From Osmia lignaria lignaria (Eukaryota; Arthropoda; Insecta; Hymenoptera; Megachilidae): DNA of 64,000 bases. The DNA is taken from the NCBI RefSeq assembly GCF_051020975.1, contig NW_027478162.1, forward strand, positions 16,306,001 to 16,370,000, read 5' to 3'. The translations under genes were made by a program, and so were the position numbers. Under the pieces are notes generated by a model that was given only the letters and a program-made list of their open reading frames with translations, made no database searches and was not told the origin of the DNA. Below are positions 49,223 to 62,426 of the stretch, piece by piece (within the stretch, counting starts at the first letter, position 1; each line of letters starts with the position of its first letter).

Positions 49223-52200
49223 TCAGAGGCGTAGTTCTCGAGATATATCAAGATATTTAAAAGTTCCGAAGCCGCACCAACATAATAGAGATACAGAAAC
49301 ACCGTGGCCCCTTTCTTTGAGATAACTCTGCACTATTGCGAGCTGCAAATGCCACTTCCAGCTTAGCTGTGCAGAAGAAGAACAACAAGAAGAAGAAATA
49401 TCTCGAAATATGTCCGTCAGGCCCCTTCCCTTGAGATAAATCTGCAAATATCTCGGAAACGAAGCGAGCTATGGCAAAATGTTAAGAGACCTTTTTTGTA
49501 GAGAATTAGGTTTCCTACTTTTTATGTTCTATGATATTTTTTGATCAGATGCGTAGTTCTCGAGATATATCAAGATATTTAAAAGTTCCGAAGCCGCACC
49601 AACATAATAGAGATACAGAAACACCGTGGCCCCTTTCTTTGAGATGACTCTGCACTATTGCGAGCTGGAAATGCCACTTCCAGTTTAGCTGTGCAGAAGA
49701 AGAACAACAAGAAGAAGAAATATCTCGAAATATGTCCGTTAGGCCCCTTCCCTTGAGATAAATCTGCAAATATCTCGGAAACGAAGCGAGCTATGGCAAA
49801 ATGTTAAGAGACCTTTTTTGTAGAGAATTAAGTTTCCTACTTTTTATGTTCTATGATATTTTTTGATCAGATGCGTAGTTCTCGAGATATATCAAGATAT
49901 TTAATAGTTCCGAAGCCGCACCAACATAATAGAGATACAGAAACACCGTGGCCCCTTTCTTTGAGATAACTCTGCACTATTGCGAGCTGCAAATGCCACT
50001 TCCAGCTTAGCTGTGCAGAAGAAGAACAACAAGAAGAAGAAATATCTCGAAATATATCCGTCAGGCCCCTTCCCTTGAGATAAATCTGCAAATATCTCGG
50101 AAACGAAGAGAGCTATGGCAAAATGTTAAGAGACCTTTTTTGTAGAGAATTAAGTTTCCTACTTTTCATGTTCTATGATATTTTTTGATCAGATGCGTAG
50201 TTCTCGAGATATATCAAGATATTTAAAAGTTCCGAAGCCGCACCAACATAATAGAGATACAGAAACACCGTGGCCCCTTTCTTTGAGATAACTCTGCACT
50301 ATTGCGAGCAGCAAATGCCACTTCCAGCTTAGCTGTGCAGAAGAAGAACAACAAGAAGAAGAAATATCTCGAAATATGTCCATCAGGCCCCTTCCCTTGA
50401 GATAAATCTGGAAATGTCTCGGAAACGAAGAGAGCTATGGCAAAATGTTAAGAGACCTTTTTTGTAGAGAATTAAGTTTCCTACTTTTTATGTACTATGA
50501 TATTTTTTGATCAGATGCGTAGTTCTCGAGATATATCAAGATATTTAAAAGTTCCGAAGCCGCACCAACATAATAGAGATACAGAAACACCGTGGCCCCT
50601 TTCTTTGAGATAACTCTGCACTATTGCGAGCTGCAAATGCCACTTCCAGCTTAGCTGTGCAGAAGAAGAACAACAAGAAGAAGAAATATCTCGAAATATG
50701 TCCGTCAGGCCCCTTCCCTTGAGATAAATCTGCAAATATCTCGGAAACGAAGAGAGCTATGGCAAAATGTTAAGAGACCTTTTTTGTAGAGAATTAAGTT
50801 TCCTACTTTTCATGTTCTATGATATTTTTTGATCAGATGCGTAGTTCTCGAGATATATCAAGATATTTAAAAGTTCCGAAGCCGCACCAACATAATAGAG
50901 ATACAGAAACACCGTGGCCCCTTTCTTTGAGATAACTCTGCACTATTGCGAGCTGCAAATGCCACTTCCAGCTTAGCTGTGCAGAAGAAGAACAATAAGA
51001 AGAAGAAATATCTCGAAATATGTCCGTCAGGCCCCTTCCCTTGAGATAAATCTGGAAATATCTCGGAAACGAAGAGAGCTATGGCAAAATGTTAAGAGAC
51101 CTTTTTTGTAGAGAATTAAGTTTCCTACTTTTTACGTTGTATGACATTTTTTGATCAGATGCGTAGTTCTCGAGATATATCAAGATATTTAAAAGTTCCG
51201 AAGCCGCACCAACATAATAGAGATACAGAAACACCGTGGCCCCTTTCTTTGAGATAACTCTGCACTATTGCGAGCTGTAAATGCCACTTCCAGCTTAGCT
51301 GTGCAGAAGAAGAACAACAAGAAGAAGAAATATCTTGAAATATGTCCGTCAGGCCCCTTCCCTTGAGATATATCTGCAAATATCTCGGAAACGAAGCGAG
51401 CTATGGCAAAATGTTAAGAGACCTTTTTTGTCGAGAATTATGTTTCCTACAATTTATGTTCTATGATATTTTTTGATCAGAAGCGTAGTTTTCGAGATAT
51501 ATCGAGATATTTAAAAGTTCCGAAGCCGCACCAACATAATAGAGATACAGAAACACCGTGGCCCCTTTCTTTGAGATGACTCTGCACTATTGCGAGCTGG
51601 AAATGCCACTTCCAGTTTAGCTGTGCAGAAGAAGAACAACAAGAAGAAGAAATATCTCGAAATATGTCCGTTAGGCCCCTTCCCTTGAGATAAATCTGCA
51701 AATATCTCGGAAACGAAGCGAGCTATGGCAAAATGTTAAGAGACCTTTTTTGTAGAGAATTAAGTTTCCTACTTTTTATGTTCTATGATATTTTTTGATC
51801 AGATGCGTAGTTCTCGAGATATATCAAGATATTTAAAAGTTCCGAAGCCGCACCAACATAATAGAGATACAGAAACACCGTGGCCCCTTTCTTTGAGATA
51901 ACTCTGCACTATTGCGAGCTGCAAATGCCACTTCCAGCTTAGCTGTGCAGAAGAAGAACAACAAGAAGAAGAAATATCTCGAAATATGTCCGTCAGGCCC
52001 CTTCCCTTGAGATAAATCTGCAAATATCTCGGAAACGAAGAGAGCTATGGCAAAATGTTAAGAGACCTTTTTTGTAGAGAATTAAGTTTCCTACTTTTCA
52101 TGTTCTATGATATTTTTTGATCAGATGCGTAGTTCTCGAGATATATCAAGATATTTAAAAGTGCCGAAGCCGCACCAACATAATAGAGATACAGAAACAC

Positions 52201-52442
52201 CGTGGCTCCTTTCTTTGAGATAACTCTGCACTAGTACGAGCCGCAAATGCCACTTCCAGCTTAGCTGTGCAGAAGAAGAACAACAAGAAGAAGAAATATC
52301 TCGAAATATGTCCGTCAGGCCCCTTCCCTTGAGATAAATCTGCAAATATCTCGGAAACGAAGCGAGCTACGGCAAAATGTTAAGCGACCTTTTTTGTAGA
52401 AAATGAGGTTTCCTACTTTTTATGTTCTATGATATTTTTTGA
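49223..52442 (+). repeat. Right-hand domain, part 1: U153-U162
   Basis: A new variant set dominates: GAGATGACTCTGC with CTGGAAATGCC, CAGTTTAGC and GTTAGGCC (U154, U160), AACGAAGAGAGC tails, CTACTTTTCATG tails and TACGTTGTATGACATTT. U157-U158 (50511-51154) match U170-U171 (54698-55341), including TATGTACTATG and AACAATAAGAAG. U162 has AAGTGCCGAAG and CTAGTACGAGCC. Confidence 0.76.
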
Positions 52443-52765
52443 TCAGATGCGTAGTTCTCGAGATATATCAAGATATTTAAAAGTTCCGAAGCCGCACCAA
52501 CATAATAGAGATACAGAAACACCGTGGCCCCTTTCTTTGAGATAACTCTGCACTATTGCGAGCTGCAAATGCCACTTCCAGCTTAGCTGTGCAGAAGAAG
52601 AACAACAAGAAGAAGAAATATCTCGAAATATGTCCGTCAGGCCCCCGTCCCTTGAGATAAATCTCCAAATATCTCGGAAACGAAGAGAGCTATGGCAAAA
52701 TGTTAAGAGACCTTTTTTGTCGAGAATTATGTTTCCTACAATTTATGTTCTATGATATTTTTTGA
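52443..52765 (+). repeat. 323-bp monomer U163 (1-bp insertion)
   Basis: GCCCCTTCCC reads GCCCCCGTCCC at 52641-52651, one base longer, and ATCTGCAAAT reads ATCTCCAAAT a little downstream. Exactly the same pair of changes occurs in U188, so the two units share descent. Confidence 0.9.
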
Positions 52766-55700
52766 TCAGAAGCGTAGTTTTCGAGATATATCGAGATATT
52801 TAAAAGTTCCGAAGCCGCACCAACATAATAGAGATACAGAAACACCGTGGCCCCTTTCTTTGAGATGACTCTGCACTATTGCGAGCTGGAAATACCACTT
52901 CCAGTTTAGCTGTGCAGAAGAAGAACAACAAGAAGAAGAAATATCTCGAAATATGTCCGTTAGGCCCCTTCCCTTGAGATAAATCTGCAAATATCTCGGA
53001 AACGAAGCGAGCTATGGCAAAATGTTAAGAGACCTTTTTTGTAGAGAATTAAGTTTCCTACTTTTTATGTTCTATGATATTTTTTGATCAGATGCGTAGT
53101 TCTCGAGATATATCAAGATATTTAAAAGTTCCGAAGCCGCACCAACATAATAGAGATACAGAAACACCGTGGCCCCTTTCTTTGAGATAACTCTGCACTA
53201 TTGCGAGCTGCAAATGCCACTTCCAGCTTAGCTGTGCAGAAGAAGAATAACAAGAAGAAGAAATATCTCGAAATATGTCCGTCAGGCCCCTTCCCTTGAG
53301 ATAAATCTGCAAATATCTCGGAAACGAAGAGAGCTATGGCAAAATGTTAAGAGACCTTTTTTGTAGAGAATTAAGTTTCCTACTTTTCATGTTCTATGAT
53401 ATTTTTTGATCACATGCGTAGTTCTCGAGATATATCAAGATATTTAAAAGTTCCGAAGCCGCACCAACATAATAGAGATACAGAAACACCGTGGCCCCTT
53501 TCTTTGAGATAACTCTGCACTATTGCGAGCTGCAAATGCCACTTCCAGCTTAGCTGTGCAGAAGAAGAACAACAAGAACAAGAAATATCTCGAAATATGT
53601 CCGTCAGGCCCCTTCCCTTGAGATAAATCTGGAAATATCTCGGAAACGAAGAGAGCTATGGCAAAATGTTAAGAGACCTTTTTTGTAGAGAATTAAGTTT
53701 CCTACTTTTTACGTTGTATGACATTTTTTGATCAGATGCGTAGTTCTCGAGATATATCAAGATATTTAAAAGTTCCGAAGCCGCACCAACATAATAGAGA
53801 TACAGAAACACCGTGGCCCCTTTCTTTGAGATAACTCTGCACTATTGCGAGCTGGAAATGCCACTTCCAGTTTAGCTGTGCAGAAGAAGAACAACAAGAA
53901 GAAGAAATATCTCGAAATATGTCCGTTAGGCCCCTTCCCTTGAGATAAATCTGCAAATATCTCGGAAACGAAGCGAGCTATGGCAAAATGTTAAGAGACC
54001 TTTTTTGTAGAGAATTAAGTTTCCTACTTTTTATGTTCTATGATATTTTTTGATCAGATGCGTAGTTCTCGAGATATATCAAGATATTTAAAAGTTCCGA
54101 AGCCGCACCAACATAATAGAGATACAGAAACACCGTGGCCCCTTTCTTTGAGATAACTCTGCACTATTGCGAGCTGCAAATGCCACTTCCAGCTTAGCTG
54201 TGCAGAAGAAGAACAACAAGAAGAAGAAATATCTCGAAATATGTCCGTCAGGCCCCTTCCCTTGAGATAAATCTGCAAATATCTCGGAAACGAAGAGAGC
54301 TACGGCAAAATGTTAAGAGACCTTTTTTGTAGAAAATTAGGTTTCCTACTTTTTATGTTCTATGATATTTTTTGATCAGATGCGTAGTTCTCGAGATATA
54401 TCAAGATATTTGAAAGTTCCGAAGCCGCACCAACATAATAGAGATACAGAAACACCGTGGCCCCTCTCTTTGAGATAACTCTGCACTATTGCGACCTGCA
54501 AATGCCACTTCCAGCTTAGCTGTGCAGAAGAAGAACAACAAGAATAAGAAATATTTCGAAATATGTCCGTCAGGCCCCTTCCCTTGAGATAAATCTGCAA
54601 ATATCTCGGAAACGAAGAGAGCTATGGCAAAATGTTAAGAGACCTTTTTTGTAGAGAATGAAGTTTCCTACTTTTTATGTACTATGATATTTTTTGATCA
54701 GATGCGTAGTTCTCGAGATATATCAAGATATTTAAAAGTTCCGAAGCCGCACCAACATAATAGAGATACAGAAACACCGTGGCCCCTTTCTTTGAGATAA
54801 CTCTGCACTATTGCGAGCTGCAAATGCCACTTCCAGCTTAGCTGTGCAGAAGAAGAACAACAAGAAGAAGAAATATCTCGAAATATGTCCGTCAGGCCCC
54901 TTCCCTTGAGATAAATCTGCAAATATCTCGGAAACGAAGAGAGCTATGGCAAAATGTTAAGAGACCTTTTTTGTAGAGAATTAAGTTTCCTACTTTTCAT
55001 GTTCTATGATATTTTTTGATCAGATGCGTAGTTCTCGAGATATATCAAGATATTTAAAAGTTCCGAAGCCGCACCAACATAATAGAGATACAGAAACACC
55101 GTGGCCCCTTTCTTTGAGATAACTCTGCACTATTGCGAGCTGCAAATGCCACTTCCAGCTTAGCTGTGCAGAAGAAGAACAATAAGAAGAAGAAATATCT
55201 CGAAATATGTCCGTCAGGCCCCTTCCCTTGAGATAAATCTGGAAATATCTCGGAAACGAAGAGAGCTATGGCAAAATGTTAAGAGACCTTTTTTGTAGAG
55301 AATTAAGTTTCCTACTTTTTACGTTGTATGACATTTTTTGATCAGATGCGTAGTTCTCGAGATATATCAAGATATTTAAAAGTTCCGAAGCCGCACCAAC
55401 ATAATAGAGATACAGAAACACCGTGGCCCCTTTCTTTGAGATAACTCTGCACTATTGCGAGCTGTAAATGCCACTTCCAGCTTAGCTGTGCAGAAGAAGA
55501 ACAACAAGTAGAAGAAATATCTCGAAATATGTCCGTTAGGCCCCTTCCCTTGAGATAAATCTGCAAATATCTCGGAAACGAAGCGAGCTATGGCAAAATG
55601 TTAAGAGACCTTTTTTGTAGAGAATTAAGTTTCCTACTTTTTATGTTCTATGATATTTTTTGATCAGCTGCGTAGTTCTCGAGATATATCAAGATATTTA

Positions 55701-56951
55701 AAAGTTCCGAAGCCGCACCAACATAATAGAGATACAGAAACACCGTGGCCCCTTTCTTTGAGATAACTCTGCACTATTGCGAGCTGCAAATGCCACTTCC
55801 AGCTTAGCTGTGCAGAAGAAGAACAACAAGAAGAAGAAATATCTCGAAATATGTCCGTCAGGCCCCTTCCCTTGAGATAAATCTGCAAATATCTCGGAAA
55901 CGAAGAGAGCTATGGCAAAATGTTAAGAGACCTTTTTTGTAGAGAATTAAGTTTCCTACTTTTCATGTTCTATGATATTTTTTGATCAGATGCGTAGTTC
56001 TCGAGATATATCAAGATATTTAAAAGTTCCGAAGCCGCACCAACATAATAGAGATACAGAAACACCGTGGCCCCTTTCTTTGAGATAACTCTGCACTATT
56101 GCGAGCTGCAAATGCCACTTCCAGCTTAGCTGTGCAGAAGAAGAACAACAAGAAGAAGAAATATCTCGAAATATGTCCGTCAGGCCCCTTCCCTTGAGAT
56201 AAATCTGGAAATATCTCGGAAACGAAGCGAGCTATGGCAAAATCTTAAGAGACCTTTTTTGTAGAGAATTAAGTTTCCTACTGTTTATGTTCTATGATAT
56301 TTTTTGATCAGATGCGTAGTTCTCGAGATATATCAAGATATTTAAAAGTTCCGAAGCCGCACCAACATAATAGAGATACAGAAACACCGTGGCCCCTTTC
56401 TTTGAGATAACTCTGCACTATTGCGAGCTGCAAATGCCACTTCCAGCTTAGCTGTGCAGAAGAAGAACAACAAGAAGAAGAAATATCTCGAAATATGTCC
56501 GTCAGGCCCCTTCCCTTGAGATAAATCTGCAAATATCTCGGAAACGAAGAGAGCTACGGCAAAATGTTAAGAGACCTTTTTTGTAGAAAATTAGGTTTCC
56601 TACTTTTTATGTTCTATGATATTTTTTGATCAGATGCGTAGTTCTCGAGATATATCAAGATATTTAAAAGTTCCGAAGCCGCACCAACATAATAGAGATA
56701 CAGAAACACCGTGGCCCCTCTCTTTGAGATAACTCTGCACTATTGCGACCTGCAAATGCCACTTCCAGCTTAGCTGTGCAGAAGAAGAACAACAAGAATA
56801 AGAAATATTTCGAAATATGTCCGTCAGGCCCCTTCCCTTGAGATAAATCTGCAAATATCTCGGAAACGAAGCGAGCTACGGCAAAATGTTTAGCGACCTT
56901 TTTTGTAGAAAATGAGGTTTCCTACTTTTTATGTTCTATGATATTTTTTGA
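52766..56951 (+). repeat. Right-hand domain, part 2: U164-U176
   Basis: U164 has CTGGAAATACC. U168-U169 (54054-54697: AACGAAGAGAGCTACGG with AAAATTAGG, then GCGACCTGC with AATAAGAAATATTTCG) recur as U175-U176 (56308-56951), seven monomers apart. U170-U171 copy U157-U158. U166 has GATCACATGCG and AAGAACAAG, and U172 has AACAAGTAGAAG; these are private changes. Confidence 0.74.
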
Positions 56952-58239
56952 TCAGATGCGTAGTTCTCGAGATATATCAAGATATTTAAAAGTTCCGAAG
57001 CCGCACCAACATAATAGAGATACAGAAACACCGTGGCCCCTTTCTTTGAGATAACTCTGCACTATTGCGAGCTGCAAATGCCACTTCCAGCTTAGCTGTG
57101 CAGAAGAAGAACAACAAGAAGAAGAAATATCTGGAAATATGTCCGTCAGGCCCCTTCCCTTGAGATAAATCTGCAAATATCTCGGAAACCAAGCGAGCTA
57201 TGGCAAAATGTTAAGAGACCTTATTTGTAGAGAATTAAGTTTCCTACTTTTTATGTTCTACGATATTTTTTGATCAGATGCGTAGTTCTCGAGATATATC
57301 AAGATATTTAAAAGTTCCGAAGCCGCACCAACATAATAGAGATACAGAAACACCGTGGCCCCTTTCTTTGAGATAACTCTGCACTACTGCGAGCTGCCAA
57401 TGCCACTTCCAGCTTAGCTGTGCAGAAGAAGAACAACAAGAAGAAGAAATATCTCGAAATATGTCCGTCAGGCCCCTTCCCTTGAGATAAATCTGCAAAT
57501 ATCTCGGAAACGAAGCGAGCTATGGCAAAATGCTAAGAGACCTTTTTTGTAGAGAATTAAGTTTCCTACTTTTTATGTTCTATGATATTTTTTGATCAGA
57601 TTCGTAGTTCTCGAGATATATCCAGATATTTAAAAGTTCCGAAGCGGCACCAACATAATAGAGATACAGAAACACCGTGGCCCCTTTCTTTGAGATAACT
57701 CTGCACTATTGCGAGCTGTAAATGCCACTTCCAGCTTAGCTGTGCAGAAGAAGAACAACAAGAAGAAGAAATATCTTGAAATATGTCCGTCAGGCCCCTT
57801 CCCTTGAGATATATCTGCAAATATCTCGGAAACGAAGCGAGCTATGGCAAAATGTTAAGAGACCTTTTTTGTCGAGAATTATGTTTCCTACAATTTATGT
57901 TCTATGATATTTTTTGATCAGAAGCGTAGTTTTCGAGATATATCGAGATATTTAAAAGTTCCGAAGCCGCACCAACATAATAGAGATACAGAAACACCGT
58001 GGCCCCTTTCTTTGAGATGACTCTGCACTATTGCGAGCTGGAAATGCCACTTCCAGTTTAGCTGTGCAGAAGAAGAACAACAAGAAGAAGAAATATCTCG
58101 AAATATGTCCGTTAGGCCCCTTCCCTTGAGATAAATCTGCAAATATCTCGGAAACGAAGCGAGCTATGGCAAAATGTTAAGAGACCTTTTTTGTAGAGAA
58201 TTAAGTTTCCTACTTTTTATGTTCTATGATATTTTTTGA
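56952..58239 (+). repeat. Four-monomer block U177-U180
   Basis: U177 (ATATCTGGAAATATG, AACCAAGCG), U178 (CACTACTGCGAGCTGCCAATG), U179 (GATTCGTAG, ATATCCAGATA, GCGGCACC, ATATCTTGAAAT) and U180 (GAGATGACTC) recur as U195-U198 at 62749 to the window end, 5,797 bp later (18 x 322 plus the 1-bp insertion of U188). U182-U183 (58562-59205) are a partial second copy five monomers on. Confidence 0.85.
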
Positions 58240-60493
58240 TCAGATGCGTAGTTCTCGAGATATATCAAGATATTTAAAAGTTCCGAAGCCGCACCAACAT
58301 AATAGAGATACAGAAACACAGTGGCCCCTTTCTTTGAGATAACTCTGCACTATTGCGAGCTGCAAATGCCACTTCCAGCTTAGCTGTGCAGAAGAAGAAC
58401 AACAAGAAGAAGAAATATCTCGAAATATGTCCGTCAGGCCCCTTCCCTTGAGATAAATCTGCAAATATCTCGGAAACGAAGCGAGCTACGGCAAAATGTT
58501 AAGCGACCTTTTTTGTAGAAAATGAGGTTTCCTACTTTTTATGTTCTATGATATTTTTTGATCAGATGCGTAGTTCTCGAGATATATCAAGATATTTAAA
58601 AGTTCCGAAGCCGCACCAACATAATAGAGATACAGAAACACCGTGGCCCCTTTCTTTGAGATAACTCTGCACTATTGCGAGCTGCAAATGCCACTTCCAG
58701 CTTAGCTGTGCAGAAGAAGAACAACAAGAAGAAGAAATATCTGGAAATATGTCCGTCAGGCCCCTTCCCTTGAGATAAATCTGCAAATATCTCGGAAACC
58801 AAGCGAGCTATGGCAAAATGTTAAGAGACCTTATTTGTAGAGAATTAAGTTTCCTACTTTTTATGTTCTACGATATTTTTTGATCAGATGCGTAGTTCTC
58901 GAGATATATCAAGATATTTAAAAGTTGCGAAGCCGCACCAACATAATAGAGATACAGAAACACCGTGGCCCCTTTCTTTGAGATAACTCTGCACTACAGC
59001 GAGCTGCAAATGCCACTTCCAGCTTAGCTGTGCAGAAGAAGAACAACAAGAAGAAGAAATATCTCGAAATATGTCCGTCAGGCCCCTTCCCTTGAGATAA
59101 ATCTGCAAATATCTCGGAAACGAAGAGAGCTATGGCAAAATGTTAAGAGACCTTTTTTGTAGAGAATTAAGTTTCCTACTTTTTACGTTGTATGACATTT
59201 TTTGATCAGATGCGTAGTTCTCGAGATATATCAAGATATTTAAAAGTTCCGAAGCCGCACCAACATAATAGAGATACAGAAACACCGTGGCCCCTTTCTT
59301 TGAGATAACTCTGCACTATTGCGAGCTGTAAATGCCACTTCCAGCTTAGCTGTGCAGAAGAAGAACAACAAGAAGAAGAAATATCTTGAAATATGTCCGT
59401 CAGGCCCCTTCCCTTGAGATATATCTGCAAATATCTCGGAAACGAAGCGAGCTATGGCAAAATGTTAAGAGACCTTTTTTGTCGAGAATTATGTTTCCCA
59501 CAATTTATGTTCTATGATATTTTTTGATCAGAAGCGTAGTTTTCGAGATATATCGAGATATTTAAAAGTTCCGAAGCCGCACCAACATAATAGAGATACA
59601 GAAACACCGTGGCTCCTTTCTTTGAGATAACTCTGCACTAGTACGAGCCGCAAATGCCACTTCCAGCTTAGCTGTGCAGGAGAAGAACAACAAGAAGAAG
59701 AAATATCTCGAAATATGTCCGTCAGGCCCCTTCCCTTGAGATAAATCTGCAAATATCTCGGAAACGAAGCGAGCTATGGCAAAATGTTAAGATACCTTTT
59801 TTGTAGAGAATTAAGTTTCCTACTTTTTATGTTCTATGATATTTTTTGATCAGATGCGTAGTTCTCGAGATATATCAAGATATTTAAAAGCTCCGAAGCT
59901 GCACCAACATAATAGAGGTACAGAAACACCGTGGCCCCTTTCTTTGAGATAACTCTGCACTATTGCGAGCTGCAAATGCCACTTCCAGCTTAGCTGTGCA
60001 GAAGAAGAACAACAAGAATAAGAAATATTTCGAAATATGTCCGTCAGGCCCGTTCCCTTGAGATAAATCTGCAAATATCTCGGAAACGAAGCGAGCTACG
60101 GCAAAATGTTAAGAGACCTTTTTTGTAGAAAATTAGGTTTGCTACTTTTTATGTTCTATGATATTTTTTGATCAGATGCGTAGTTCTCGAGATATATCAA
60201 GATATTTAAAAGTTCCGAAGCCGCACCAACATAATAGAGATACAGAAACACCGTGGCCCCTCTCTTTGAGATAACTCTGCACTATTGCGACCTGCAAATG
60301 CCACTTCCAGCTTAGCTGTGCAGAAGAAGAACAACAAGAATAAGAAATATTTCGAAATATGTCCGTCAGGCCCCTTCCCTTGAGATAAATCTGCAAATAT
60401 CTCGGAAACGAAGCGAGCTACGGCAAAATGTTAAGCGACCTTTTTTGTAGAAAATGAGGTTTCCTACTTTTTATGTTCTATGATATTTTTTGA
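58240..60493 (+). repeat. Right-hand domain, part 3: U181-U187
   Basis: U181 has CACAGTGGCC. U183 has GTTGCGAAG and CTACAGCGAGC. U185 shares CTAGTACGAGCC with U162. U186 is the GCTCCGAAGCTGC / AATAAGAAATATTTCG type of U112 and U143. U187 has a tail with GCGACC and AAAATGAGG, as U162 does, and this leads into the block shared with U163-U165. Confidence 0.74.
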
Positions 60494-60816
60494 TCAGATG
60501 CGTAGTTCTCGAGATATATCAAGATATTTAAAAGTTCCGAAGCCGCACCAACATAATAGAGATACAGAAACACCGTGGCCCCTTTCTTTGAGATAACTCT
60601 GCACTATTGCGAGCTGCAAATGCCACTTCCAGCTTAGCTGTGCAGAAGAAGAACAACAAGAAGAAGAAATATCTCGAAATATGTCCGTCAGGCCCCCGTC
60701 CCTTGAGATAAATCTCCAAATATCTCGGAAACGAAGAGAGCTATGGCAAAATGTTAAGAGACCTTTTTTGTCGAAAATTATGTTTCCTACAATTTATGTT
60801 CTATGATATTTTTTGA
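60494..60816 (+). repeat. 323-bp monomer U188 (1-bp insertion)
   Basis: It carries the same GCCCCCGTCCC insertion (60692-60702) and ATCTCCAAAT change as U163, 25 monomers upstream. U189-U190 continue the match to U164-U165. Its tail differs from U163 (TCGAAAATTATG against TCGAGAATTATG). Confidence 0.9.
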
Positions 60817-62426
60817 TCAGAAGCGTAGTTTTCGAGATATATCGAGATATTTAAAAGTTCCGAAGCCGCACCAACATAATAGAGATACAGAAACACCGTG
60901 GCCCCTTTCTTTGAGATGACTCTGCACTATTGCGAGCTGGAAATACCACTTCCATTTTAGCTGTGCAGAAGAAGAACAACAAGAAGAAGAAATATCTCGA
61001 AATATGTCCGTTAGGCCCCTTCCCTTGAGATAAATCTGCAAATATCTCGGAAACGAAGCGAGCTATGGCAAAATGTTAAGAGACCTTTTTTGTAGAGAAT
61101 TAAGTTTCCTACTTTTTATGTTCTATGATATTTTTTGATCAGATGCGTAGTTCTCGAGATATATCAAGATATTTAAAAGTTCCGAAGCCGCACCAACATA
61201 ATAGAGATACAGAAACACCGTGGCCCCTTTCTTTGAGATAACTCTGCACTATTGCGAGCTGCAAATGCCACTTCCAGCTTAGCTGTGCAGAAGAAGAACA
61301 ACAAGAAGAAGAAATATCTCGAAATATGTCCGTCAGGCCCCTTCCCTTGAGATAAATCTGCAAATATCTCGGAAACGAAGAGAGCTATGGCAAACTGTTA
61401 AGAGACCTTTTTTGTAGAGAATTAAGTTTCCTACTTTTCATGTTCTATGATATTTTTTGATCAGATGCGTAGTTCTCGAGATATATCAAGATATTTAAAA
61501 GTTCCGAAGCCGCACCAACATAATAGAGATACAGAAACACCGTGGCCCCTTTCTTTGAGATAACTCTGCACTATTGCGAGCTGCAAATGCCACTTCCAGC
61601 TTAGCTGTGCAGAAGAAGAACAACAAGAAGAAGAAATATCTTGAAATATGTCCGTCAGGCCCCTTCCCTTGAGATATATCTGCAAATATCTCGGAAACGA
61701 AGAGAGCTATGGCAAAATGTTAAGAGACCTTTTTTGTCGAAAATTATGTTTCCTACAATTTATGTTCTATGATATTTTTTGATCAGAAGCGTAGTTTTCG
61801 AGATATATCGAGATATTTAAAAGTTCCGAAGCCGCACCAACATAATAGAGATACAGAAACACCGTGGCCCCTTTCTTTGAGATGACTCTGCACTATTGCG
61901 AGCTGGAAATACCACTTCCATTTTAGCTGTGCAGAAGAAGAACAACAAGAAGAAGAAATATCTCGAAATATGTCCGTTAGGCCCCTTCCCTTGAGATAAA
62001 TCTGCAAATATCTCGGAAACGAAGCGAGCTATGGCAAAATGTTAAGAGACCTTTTTTGTAGAGAATTAAGTTTCCTACTTTTTATGTTCTATGATATTTT
62101 TTGATCAGATGCGTAGTTCTCGAGATATATCAAGATATTTAAAAGTTCCGAAGCCGCACCAACATAATAGAGATACAGAAACACCGTGGCCCCTTTCTTT
62201 GAGATAACTCTGCACTATTGCGAGCTGCAAATGCCACTTCCAGCTTAGCTGTGCAGAAGAAGAACAACAAGAAGAAGAAATATCTCGAAATATGTCCGTC
62301 AGGCCCCTTCCCTTGAGATAAATCTGCAAATATCTCGGAAACGAAGAGAGCTATGGCAAAATGTTAAGAGACCTTTTTTGTAGAGAATTATGTTTCCTAC
62401 TTTTCATGTTCTATGATATTTTTTGA
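60817..62426 (+). repeat. Trimer-spaced duplication: U189-U193
   Basis: U189-U190 (60817-61460) and U192-U193 (61783-62426) match at 966 bp. The first unit of each pair carries CTGGAAATACC with TTCCATTTTAGC, and both pairs follow a TTGTCGAAAATTATG tail. U191 in between has ATATCTTGAAAT and GAGATATATCTGC. This is a local gain of three monomers. Confidence 0.85.
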
